A DNA stretch of 64,000 bases, taken from NCBI GenBank assembly GCA_963942565.1, contig OZ012695.1, positions 10,408,638 through 10,472,637 on the forward strand, given 5' to 3'. This stretch comes from Maea johnstoni. Lineage: Eukaryota > Annelida > Polychaeta > Spionida > Magelonidae. Position 1 is the stretch's first letter, and the number at the start of each line of letters is the position of its first letter. The notes under the pieces were generated by a model, which saw only the letters and a list, made by a program, of their open reading frames with translations, ran no database searches and was not told the DNA's origin. Shown here one piece after another: positions 10,501-22,500 of this stretch. Both the position numbers and the translations under genes were made by a program.

Positions 10501-13500
10501 CATGGTGGGGGGGAGCACTGCTAGATAGGAGGAGGTGTGTACCTGGTAATAAAGGACGTCCTTGGCTCTGGAGTGAGCCTGCTAGGGTAGGGTATGGCTG
10601 TACAGGGTGGGGGGAGCACTGCTAGATAGGAGGAGGTGTGTACCTGGTAATAAAGGACGTCCTTGGCTCTGGAGTGAGCCTGCTAGGCTAGGGTATGGCT
10701 GTAAAGGGTGGGGGGAGCACTGCTAGATAGGAGGAGGTGTGTACCTGGTAATAAAGGATGTCCTTGGCTCTGGAGTGAGCCTGCTAGGGTAGGGTATGGC
10801 TGTACAGGGTGGGGGGAGCACTGCTAGATAGGAGGTGTGTACCTGGTAATAAAGGATGTCCTTGGCTCTGGAGTGAGCCTGCTAGGGTAGGGTATGGCTG
10901 TACAGGGTGGGGGGAGGTGTGTACCTGGTAATAAAGGACGTCCTTGGCTCTGGAGTGAGCCTGCTAGGGTAGGGTATGGCTGTAAAGGGTGGGGGGAGCA
11001 CTGCTAGATAGGAGGAGGTGTGTACCTGGTAATAAAGGACATCCTTGGCTCTGGAGTGAGCCTGCTAGGGTAGAGTATGGCTGTAAAGGGTGGGGGGAGC
11101 ACTGCTAGATAGGAGGTGTGTACCTGGTAATAAAGGATGTCCTTGGCTCTGGAGTGAGCCTGCTAGGGTAGGGTATGGCTGTAAAGGGTGGGGGGAGCAC
11201 TGCTAGATAGGAGGAGGTGTGTACCTGATAATAAAGGACGTCCTTGGCTCTGGAGTGAGCCTGCTAGGGTAGGGTATGGCTGTAAAGGGTGGGGGGAGCA
11301 CTGCTAGATAGGAGGAGGTGTGTACCTGGTAATAAAGGACGTCCTTGGCTCTGGAGTGAGCCTGCTAGGGTAGGGTATGGCTGTAAAGGGTGGGGGGAGC
11401 ACTGCTAGATAGGAGGTGTGTACCTGGTAATAAAGGACGTCCTTGGCTCTGGAGTGAGCCTGCTAGGGTAGGGCATGGCTGTAAAGGGTGGGGGGGGGGG
11501 GCACTGCTAGATAGGAGGAGGTGTGTACCTGGTAATAAAGGACGTCCTTGGCTCTGGAGTGAGCCTGCTAGGGTATGGCTGAACATGGTGGGGGGGAGCA
11601 CTGCTAGATAGGAGGAGGTGTGTACCTGGTAATAAAGGACGTCCTTGGCTCTGGAGTGAGCCTGCTAGGGTAGGGTATGGCTGAACATGGTGGGGGGGAG
11701 CACTGCTAGATAGGAGGAGGTGTGTACCTGGTAATAAAGGACGTCCTTGGCTCTGGAGTGAGCCTGCTAGGGTAGGGTATGGCTGTACATGGTGGGGGGG
11801 AGCACTGCTAGATAGGAGGAGGTGTGTACCTGGTAATAAAGGACGTCCTTGGCTCTGGAGTGAGCCTGCTAGGGTAGGGTATGGCTGAACATGGTGGGGG
11901 GGAGCACTGCTAGATAGGAGGAGGTGTGTACCTGGTAATAAAGGACGTCCTTGGCTCTGGAGTGAGCCTGCTAGGGTAGGGTATGGCTGTAAAGGGTGGG
12001 GGGAGCACTGCTAGATAGGAGGAGGTGTGTACCTGGTAATAAAGGACGTCCTTGGCTCTGGAGTGAGCCTGCTAGGGTATGGCTGAACATGGTGGGGGGG
12101 AGCACTGCTAGATAGGAAGAGGTGTGTACCTGGTAATAAAGGACGTCCTTGGCTCTGGAGTGAGCCTGCTAGGGTAAGGTATGGCTGTACAGGGTGGGGG
12201 GAGGTGTGTACCTGGTAATAAAGAACGTCCTTGGCTCTGGAGTGAGCCTGCTAGGGTAGGGTATGGCTGTACATGGTGGGGGGGAGCACTGCTAGATAGG
12301 AGGAGGTGTGTACCTGGTAATAAAGGACGTCCTTGGCTCTGGAGTGAGCCTGCTAGGGTAGGGTATGGCTGTACAGGGTGGGGGGAGGTGTGTACCTGGT
12401 AATAAAGGACGTCCTTGGCTCTGGAGTGAGCCTGCTAGGGTAGGTTATGGCTGTACATGGTGGGGGGAGCACTGCTAGATAGGAGGAGGTGTGTACCTGG
12501 TAATAAAGGACGTCCTTGGCTCTGGAGTGAGCCTGCTAGGGTAGGGTATGGCTGTAAAGGGTGGGGGGAGCACTGCTAGATAGGAGGAGGTGTGTACCTG
12601 GTAATAAAGGACGTCCTTGGCTCTGGAGTGAGCCTGCTAGGGTAGGGTATGGCTGTACAGGGTGGGGGGAGGTGTGTACCTGGTAATAAAGGATGTCCTT
12701 GGCTCTGGAGTGAGCCTGCTAGGGTATGGCTGTACAGGGTTGGGGAGCACTGCTAGATAGGAGGAGGTGTGTACCTGGTAATAAAGGACGTCCTTGGCTC
12801 TGGAGTGAGCCTGCTAGGGTAGGGTATGGCTGTACAGGGTGGGGGGAGCACTGCTAGATAGGAGGAGGTGTGTACCTGGTAATAAAGGATGTCCTTGGCT
12901 CTGGAGTGAGCCTGCTAGGGTAGGGTATGGCTGTAAAGGGTGGGGGGGGGGGGTGCACTGCTAGATAGGAGGTGTGTACCTGGTAATAAAGGATGTCCTT
13001 GGCTCTGGAGTGAGCCTGCTAGGGTAGGGTATGGCTGTAAAGGGGAGGGGGGGGGGGGGGTGCACTGCTAGATAGGAGGTGTGTACCTGGTAATAAAGGA
13101 TGTCCTTGGCTCTGGAGTGAGCCTGCTAGGGTAGGGTATGGCTGTACAGGGTGGGGGGAGGTGTGTACCTGGTAATAAAGGACGTCCTTGGCTCTGGAGT
13201 GAGCCTGCTAGGGTAGGGTATGGCTGTACAGGGTGGGGGGAGGTGTGTACCTGGTAATAAAGGACGTCCTTGGCTCTGGAGTGAGCCTGCTAGGGTAGGG
13301 TATGGCTGTACAGGGTGGGGGGAGGTGTGTACCTGGTAATAAAGGACGTCCTTGGCTCTGGAGTGAGCCTGCTAGGGTAGGGTATGGCTGTACAGGGTGG
13401 GGGGAGGTGTGTACCTGGTAATAAAGGACGTCCTTGGCTCTGGAGTGAGCCTGCTAGGGTAGGGTATGGCTGTAAAGGGTGGGGGGGTGCACTGCTAGAT

Positions 13501-16500
13501 GGGAGGTGTGTACCTGGTAATAAAGGATGTCCTTGGCTCAGGAGTGAGCCTGCTAGGGTAGGGTATGGCTGTACAGGGTGGGGGGAGGTGTGTACCTGGT
13601 AATAAAGGACGTCCTTGGCTCTGGAGTGAGCCTGCTAGGGTAGGGTATGGCTGTACAGGGTGGGGGGAGGGGTGTACCTGGTAATAAAGGATGTCTTTGG
13701 CTCTGGAGTGAGCCTGCTAGGGTAGGGTATGGCTGTACAGGGTGGGGGGAGGTGTGTACCTGGTAATAAAGGACGTCCTTGGCTCTGGAGTGAGCCTGCT
13801 AGGGTAGGGTATGGCTGTACAGGGTGGGGGGAGGTGTGTACCTGGTAATAAAGGATGTCCTTGGCTCTGGAGTGAGCCTGCTAGGGTAGGGTATGGCTGT
13901 ACAGGGTGGGGGGAGGTGTGTACCTGGTAATAAAGGATGTCCTTGGCTCTGGAGTGAGCCTGCTAGGGTAGGGTATGGCTGTAAAGGGTGGGGGGAGCAC
14001 TGCTAGATAGGAGGAGGTGTGTACCTGGTAATAAAGGACATCCTTGGCTCTGGAGTGAGCCTGCTAGGGTAGGGTATGGCTGTACAGGATGGGGGGAGGT
14101 GTGTACCTGGTAATAAAGGACGTCCTTGGCTCTGGAGTGAGCCTGCTAGGGTAGGGTATGGCTGTACAGGGTGGGGGGAGGTGTGTACCTGGTAATAAAG
14201 GACGTCCTTGGCTCTGGAGTGAGCCTGCTAGGGTAGGGTATGGCTGTAAAGGGTGGGGGGAGCACTGCTAGATAGGAGGTGTGTACCTGGTAATAAAGGA
14301 CGTCCTTGGCTCTGGAGTGAGCCTGCTAGGGTAGGGTATGGCTGTACAGGGTGGGGGGAGCACTGCTAGATAGGAGGTGTGTACCTGGTAATAAAGGACG
14401 TCCTTGGCTCTGGAGTGAGCCTGCAGCTTGGTGAAGAGCCTGACAGTGTCGCTCAGCATGGGAATGGCAGATGACAGAGCTGAAACAAAGCACACAGCAA
14501 CGTACATCTCCAAATAATAATGTCAGATATAATATGAACAAAATCCTCTAAAAGCAAAGACCTTCATTTTCTCACTCCATTGAAGAGGGACATGTTTTTT
14601 TCTTTATTTGGTCTTGTTTATTCTAAAGAGAGTTCATATGACAAAATATAAATGAGCCTACCCATGCAAGTAATCCATGCATGCAATTGGTAATTCTATC
14701 CCCCCCCCCCCCCCCCCCAAAGAAAAAATATATTTAAATCTTTGCTGTTACAATTATCGTATAATAAATAAAGCGCTTGTTTTGCCACAATTGATGGTAT
14801 GAATAATCATGAAAAAAATTGGAAACAAAACAATATCGTTGCTCAAAAAAGAAAAGATTACTTTTCATCCTGTTTTGCTTCTGTATTACCCATAAATGTC
14901 ACAGAAATACCACAAAAACATGTCTTATTCTTATGACATTTCAAAATGCATACTATATATGTAATATTTCAGTACGTAGCCCCTAGACCTAGTCCCCATT
15001 GTTAACCTGTCTCTGGCTATAATTCCCAGTACAGGTTGTGGTTGGTTTCTCACCTGAGCGCCTCCTGTCAGCCTCAAGCCCTGCTGCCGTGGCTACGTTG
15101 GCCTTGACATAGAGGTACTGCGCGCACGCCTGGTCATACAGGGAACCCTGGGATAGCACAGGCACCAGGACCTGTTCTATCAGAGCCAGCGCCCGCGCAG
15201 GAAGGCCCATGCTAAGCTGAAAAATAGAAATTAGACAAATGTTTTTCCAACTGGAAAAAAAACAACATTTTACTAGTGAATTCAACTTTTTTATCCAGAA
15301 AATCCCCAATTGCGAACAGCTCAAATATAAGCGACAAAGATCATGAATATATTTGCAGTCTTAGTTCAATATAACTGGAGGTCTGGGTGGAAACCTGTTG
15401 ATCTAAACAAACAGAAATCAAAAGACCTTTGGCTTGCCTTCTTGAGAGTAATTTAGATCTAAATGAGGAGAACATAAATTTGTGGAAAGTAGGGCCCCTG
15501 GAATTTGGGCCACCATCAATGATTTGAAAAGTTATAAGTGGGAGATTTGGGCCACCTCGGCTTGGCTGCAGTGATTTTTATTAGATGTGGGCCTCTTCTT
15601 AATCTTCCCAATATAACAGAGCATGTTTAAATTGTCCGGTATTGTCTCAAAAGTGAATACTATCAGACCTCCACCTACCTGCACATATGCTAAATACAAG
15701 GTTGCCATGGCAACAAGATAGGTCATGTGACAGTCTCTAGCCAATGCCAGGGCTTCTAGGAGAGGTTCTGTAGCGGTAATTGTGTTCCCAGTTTGGCAGT
15801 GAAGCTCTCCCAGGCTCATTAGTACCCTAAAATGAGGAGCAACAGTCATAAATACAGGGTCACCCTGAAAAAGGGAACAGTGATGAATACCGGGGTACTA
15901 GGGATACCCGGAATAGGGTACAGCAATAAAATGGAGGGGTCACAAGCTGTAGCATTGTTACATCAGCATGTAATAGAGACTTCACAATGTACAATAGACC
16001 AAATTCAACCATCACAGTTAAAGTCAGTAAATTTTCAGACAGCATAGCTGCTGAGGCCTATCAAATTTATCCTTGTCTTAAATTTTTGATTGAGGTCTTT
16101 AAACGTGTAAAGTTTATCAATTGCTAATGTCTATTTATCAATCCAGCGTTTTAACATTGATATCATGGCCTATGTTGTAATGCCACCTGATAACAATCTT
16201 ATACCACAAATTTTCGCACTGCTGCTCTCAAAATTGCTGTGCTCCAGGACTGACTGATTTCTATGTTCCTAAACATATATACTTAAACGCCCTTGTAAAC
16301 AGGGTCTTTAGGATTTATAGTACAGGCAACTCCATCCATACCAAAGTCGAAGAAGCTGGGTTTTTGGTTGAGCCGTACTGCTCCGCCAGTCACTGGTACA
16401 CGCTATACCATTTAAGGTTTGGGCAGAGTCAGCAAAGCCAGATGTTCTTATTCGGACTCTGCCCAAACCAGACCAAAATACTGGTACCAGCTATAGCATT

Positions 16501-19500
16501 TAAGGTTTAAACTCCTGCACATGAACCGAATAGTGTCATGTGCAGGATTTTACTGCACATACAATGCCTAGCCAGTGCACAGAGTGCACTATATAGACTG
16601 ACAAAGATGCTGTTGCTTGGTTCAAATAAGTATACATATACAATACATAGTTATTTTAAACTGCTCCCATGTGAACCAGATGTTTATGTGGAAATCATAT
16701 TATGACTGTACGAGAAAGTTCTCTTGTTAAAAGGCAAGTACAGGTGAACTTGGATATGAAGGACCACTGTACGACGGACTTTTGCATATGACGGACAATA
16801 TGCTTGTTCCCAGTCCGATGCATATCAAGTATTCGTCATATGTATACGACGGATTTTGCATATGACGGACCATTTTTCCTGGTCCTATTGAGTCTGTCAT
16901 ATCCAAGTTCACCTGTATTTAATTGTTATATGCGATTGACAATTTGAGCGGACTTATAATTCTAGAAAGTAAGCATAATCTTGTCATTAGAAAATGGTTT
17001 ACCTACCAAAAATGAACCACCTGATTGCTTTAAGCCTGTTCGAGAGGATAAGTACTAGGAAAATATTATCTTGATTTATCTAGCTAAAATAGTCCTTCAA
17101 AGTTTTTACTGGTCCTACACTGTGCAGGACCAAGTTTTATTAACATAACAAGAAAAAAATCATTGCATAAAATTCACTGACAATACTCATCTTAATTCAT
17201 TTTATCTTCATTTATTTCAAAAACATTTGGGGACATTTCCTAAGAGGAAGTTTATTATCAAGAATGTCCCCAAATGTTTACTAGCCCTGTACGACTTGTA
17301 GTTTTTTTTTTACTTGCCTGAAGCCATTTGGAGAATTTTAACTGGCCTGTTAGTGTCAAGCCCTGCAAAAGGTGAATATTTCGATTGTTTGTAAATTGAG
17401 AGGACATAATTCTAGAAGTTAAGTCTGAACTCACCTGGCTAAAAGGTGAATATTCTGATTGTTTTTTGCTATTTTGAGGTGCTGTTTCAAGTTCTGTAAT
17501 AACTGCAGAGCCTGGTCAGTTTCTCCCTGATACTGGTGCACTTGTGCCTCTCTGAAACATACAAAATTTCACAATATCAAATACATAAATGCAATATATT
17601 TGCTCATTAATTCTGCCAGGCTTATAACAGATTGCAGGTTCATTATGAGGCAAAGAGCCACAAACATCAATGGGTACAAAATTTTGTCATGCTATCATCA
17701 CCGAAATCTAGTAATTAATGAATATACATAGATTTAAAAAGGGAAATTATCAGACCTTATCATAAAATGAATAAGAGGATTCCAGAAGAATATGTTATGA
17801 ACAAGATACTTTTTTATCAGCACCAATAATAAATCATTGATGAAGAAAGGTCTAATACCTGTACTTGGCTTCATCTGCGTTGAGGGCTGCCAGGCTTGTG
17901 ACAGCTTGCTTGGCGTTCAGCCATTTCCCATGACGCATTGCTTTCTCATAGAGGATTTCCTGTTCGCACTGCATCCAGAGCTGGGAATGCTGGGATAGTG
18001 GCGGGAAGCGTCTCTTGGCATTGGCCAGAATCTCCATGACAGCAGCATATTCTCCCTGAAAATATACACATTTCAGTGCTAAATCCTTACCTGCTCACAT
18101 TGGAATCTATCTCCAAAGGGAGGCTCTTATTTCATAAGCCTATATTGAGCCAAAGGCACCTCTAAACCATAGGTTAGGGTCATAAATAATTCGCCTTAAA
18201 ACGTAAAAGACCACTAGTTCACAGTTACCCCTGGAGGGGCAGCACCTCTGACTGGTTGCTTCCGGTTGGCTATTGCACACATCCTGCTCTCCTTTGGCCA
18301 CCATATTGCTCCTCTAATCGGTGATAGCGTGCTCTTGAAGATTCCCAGTTATACTCCTTCCATTGGACTTAGCCCATGTAGCGGCCTCCTCAGTGGCAAG
18401 TTAGAGGTCAGCCATAGCAGCTACACATCAGGGATTTCCTGCTGGGTCTACTTAGTCCTCCAACATGGACTTGTTGACCCTGTCGAAGGGTATCTTTTAC
18501 CCTGTCTGCCAGACCAAGGACTCTGGGAGAAAGATGGGATCTCCCTCAGTTGTTAAAACACTTGGTGGGGGCCCCATTTGACCTGTTAGATACCGTGAAT
18601 TCTCGCAAATCTCGGCCGCCCTAGGAAACTCGGCCACTATAATTCATCTACAAAATGATTACTGGGGAATTTCGCCCAACCCCGATTCATCCAAGGACAC
18701 ATTTCACCAAAAGTCAGCCACCAAGTAAATTTCATTGATATAAGAAAAAAACATTTAGATTTCCAAAGTTTGCGATTGATTTTAGATTAATAACAATCGT
18801 TTCTAGTGCCCATATCTGCCAAAAGACGATCGGTGCGAAACCGGAAGTGGGTATCGTACTTCTGCGTGTAGAGTGTAATACAGCTTGGGCAGCGCCATTT
18901 TATTCCGAAACAAGACTTGTCAAGCTCAACAAGTATAATTCAATGCATAGTTGGCGTGCAGCAGCAAGAATAAACAAGTAAACAACATACAAGGGAGGCA
19001 AGTTACTTTACAAGTACATATAGCAGAGGAATGACAAGTCAGGTAGGTGGACAATAATGATTTTGTGGGGGAAAATTGTGTTCTTGTTCACGAAGTTAGC
19101 AATCGATTTTCCATCTAGCTTTCGTTTCCAATTCAATTGACAATTGATAATATCGGCCACAGTGAAAGACATGTTTAAACTTGCAAAGTTTCCGAATGAT
19201 TTTAGATTAAAAACTAACATTTCTAGTGTCCCTATATCTGTCAAAACACACTGTCTTCGAAACCAGAAGTAGGGACATCGATCTCATGAGCAGCGCCATT
19301 TTAGATTTGGACTTGTCAACAATGCGTAATTGGTGTGGGCACTAATAATATACAAGTAAACAACATACAAGGGAGGCACAATACTTTATTAGTATATATA
19401 GTGGAGGAATGACAAGTCAGGTAGGTGGACAATAATGATTTTGTGAGGGAAAATTGTGTACAAAGTTATCGATCGATTTTCCATCTAGCTTTCGTTTCAA

Positions 19501-22500
19501 AATTCAATTGATAATTTTGGCGAATTTCCGCCACAGTACCTGAGCTTTGATCGCTATTTTCAGAAAATTCCGGCCACCATCAGCCAATGATAATTGTAAT
19601 TAATAAAAAGTGTCCGAGATTTTCGAGAATTTACGGTACCGCATCTCTGAAGTCAGTGGCAGTTAAGACAACCTTTCTCTTGCAACTGGCCTCGGCTAGG
19701 CTAGGTTCATTCCTGCAGGATAAGACTACGGTCATCTGCGGTGGGAGAATGGAGGAGTTTGCATCCCTCCTCTTGAATAAGAACCAATCTGCTTTGTTTA
19801 CACCTTGTGTTTTTACCCAGTTTGAAAGAACTTTCAATGGACGACCGGGTCCACTGGCCTTAGAGGGAGGTGAAGTGGTACCTAGAACTGACTAAGCCTC
19901 TCAGCGGGGGCGAGAAGGCTACCTCTAGGGAACCTTATCGGAAGGTGACCAAGAGCATGGTGTCTGGTTTGGTGAAGGAGGCCATCTCTGGGGCATACTC
20001 GTGTTGAACTTGGGAGCAGGGACAACAGGTGGGCATTGTAGCCCATGATACTAGAGGGGTTTCAACAACATGGCCTAGCTTGGCCTGCATGCGGCTAATT
20101 GTAATGACCCTAACCTATGGACAGTTTAGAGGTGTCTTTATATTAGAAAAGGCATATAAAAACAAGACCCTCCCTTTGGATTTAGGGGCAATTCCTGAAG
20201 ATAGCTTTGCAGCATTTTCATGTTCATTATCATCTTTATCTACGCAGCAGAACTATAGAACTTGCAAGCTATAGAAACGAAAAATTTGACATAAGATGAA
20301 TCACTCTTGGCCTTGGGAACTCACCGAGGCTTTTTCTCAGAATTATCGTTCCTATTGCTCCCACACCTCAGATAAGCTCTGTATGTTTGCCTACCTGCTT
20401 GGCATTGTTGTGAGCCAGGTTACACAGCGCTATACAGCAGGCTTCGCTGTTGTGGTAGACACCAGCATCACTGGTGGTCAGGTTCAGGAGAAGCTGACTC
20501 ATCAGAGAGCACATCTCCCTGAAACATACAAGAAGAACAATGTGAAATATACATCTAAACATGCACTAAAAACATATGTCGGAATAAACATGGTATTCCT
20601 ACCGTGAATAACATGCAATGAAAAACTGAAAGAGTATAGACACATCAACTTCTAACATAAAAACACAGTGAAACCTGTTGAAAAACAGCAGAAGACACAC
20701 ATGGAAAACATTGAACAAAAATCAGTTAGCAGCTTTCAGTGAATAACATGCTGTAAAGAAATTGTTAACATTCATTCAAAGAAAAAAAAAGCATTCAGTG
20801 ACAATGCCATGTATGAATGGGTGCTTAAAGCCACATTGGCACACAATTCTGTATATAGTGCCATATATTCTGTATAAAGTTATGGTCAGTGGCAATGCCT
20901 TAGACCACTCTGCTATCAGGGCTGGCCCTTTATAATTTCATAACTATCCAAATTGTTTCAAATGAAAGAGTCCCTACCTTTTCCCATAGAGTTGCCACAA
21001 AGCTGCCTTTTGTGCATAGCTGATACTCATAAGATCCATCTGTGAATGCTGACAGTTCCAGATATCGCTCTTTTGAATGAACTCAAATACGCTACAAACC
21101 AATGAAATTGACAGGTTAATTCTACATAAGCTAAATGCAATGATAAGGTCTGGACTAAACAGACTTGCTCAAAATGGTAAGATAGTAATACATCGCCAAT
21201 TGGGCTAGTACCATATCAATCCCTGTAGCCTATCCAGGCTACTGAATATATGGATATGTATTAGTTAAACCACCCACCTTTGGTTCTTGGATTGACTTCG
21301 CCTTTCACCAGCCACCCATGCGGGTTACACTACAAACACCACTGAGCTATGATCTATTCCTTTAATAAAGTCACTACTTCTTTACAATGTTAACACAAAT
21401 AGCAATAAGACTAATCAGAGTAAACATCCAAAGAATACTGCAATACTTAATACATCCAAGTTGAAAAAGAGTAAAACCTGCTTTCAATGATGTACAGGAA
21501 ATAAAAGAGGGGTATATGATAAAAGAAACTTCAGAAATACCAAAGATACCTTATCAACAGCTCCACTCTGATTCTAGCAGTTGATTGGTCAATTTCTTTG
21601 TTGTACTGGACTACACTGGGTTTCTGACATTGCTTTTAACAAATGTCAATGCTAGGAGGTAGATATTAATCCTTTATGGGGATCCTAACCATGCTGTTAG
21701 GACTACAAAATTACCGTCAAGTGCTACGGCAACCGTTAACTACACTCTCCCCTGGCAGAGATTGCTGATGATGAATTCATTATCCTTGTTGTGAAAATGG
21801 TATAGGGCAAGACGGCCTCGTGCAATACCTGCTGGCTGAACGCAGATATCTTGTTGTACACCACTTTCACGATGAAGATAACTAATATTACCTCGCTGGT
21901 GTCGTTCCCGTCATGGCGTTATGTCGTGCAGAACCCTGGACTCCTAGGGAGCTGAGATACTGAAAACAATGGGAAAATGATGTGAGCCTTTTTTAATCAA
22001 TGAATGATGTAACTAACATTCTATACCACTTTCATTATCTCGCTGTGATTTTGGCTGTTGCGAAAAAAATTAATTCACCTGAAAGGATAAATTCCCTGTT
22101 ACAATTCAAGGTACAACTTACAGAAAATCTGAACATTTCTAGGTGAAACCATCATTGGTTTTGTTTAGCAAACGTTAATAAGTAACAATTTTGTACTGCC
22201 TTGTTTTACTTCAATTTGTTTAAAGGGGAACTAAAGGCTCACATACATATTAGCTTATATGAAAGTAATACACTTCAGGAATAGGATGCTGTCCTCCTTT
22301 TTCTCTTCGTGATCCCATGAGGGGAGAATTTTGTGTTTTGCCAGCAGCCTCAGCCAGCCCCTAGCAGCCCCTGGTAGCAGCCATGTTTTTCAACTGCTAT
22401 CAGCTGTGACTCAAATGGGTGGCAGCCCACTTCATGTCCCCTAGCTCTGAGCAGTGTATCATAGACTACAGTCAGGATTACTTATAAAAGGGGACTTGGG

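Larger units (their letters stand above)
15827..17434. other. ANAPC5 intron 15
   Basis: A 1.6-kb intron. It holds a strong hairpin around 16418-16471 (GGTTTGGGCAGAGTC against GACTCTGCCCAAACC), a pogo-like MITE at 16741-16915 and a hAT-like element at about 17095-17365. The remainder, 15840-16320, shows nothing I recognise. Confidence 0.6.
18056..20394. other. ANAPC5 intron 13
   Basis: A 2.3-kb intron holding remnants of a tyrosine-recombinase retroelement on the plus strand, split by a 1-kb TA-flanked element. Both are listed separately. 20030-20394 has no recognisable content. Confidence 0.6.

Noticed and set aside
9874-14541. Multiple 70-97-codon open frames on both strands
   Set aside because: All are shadows of the exon 18-derived minisatellite; only 14385-14479 is a true exon.
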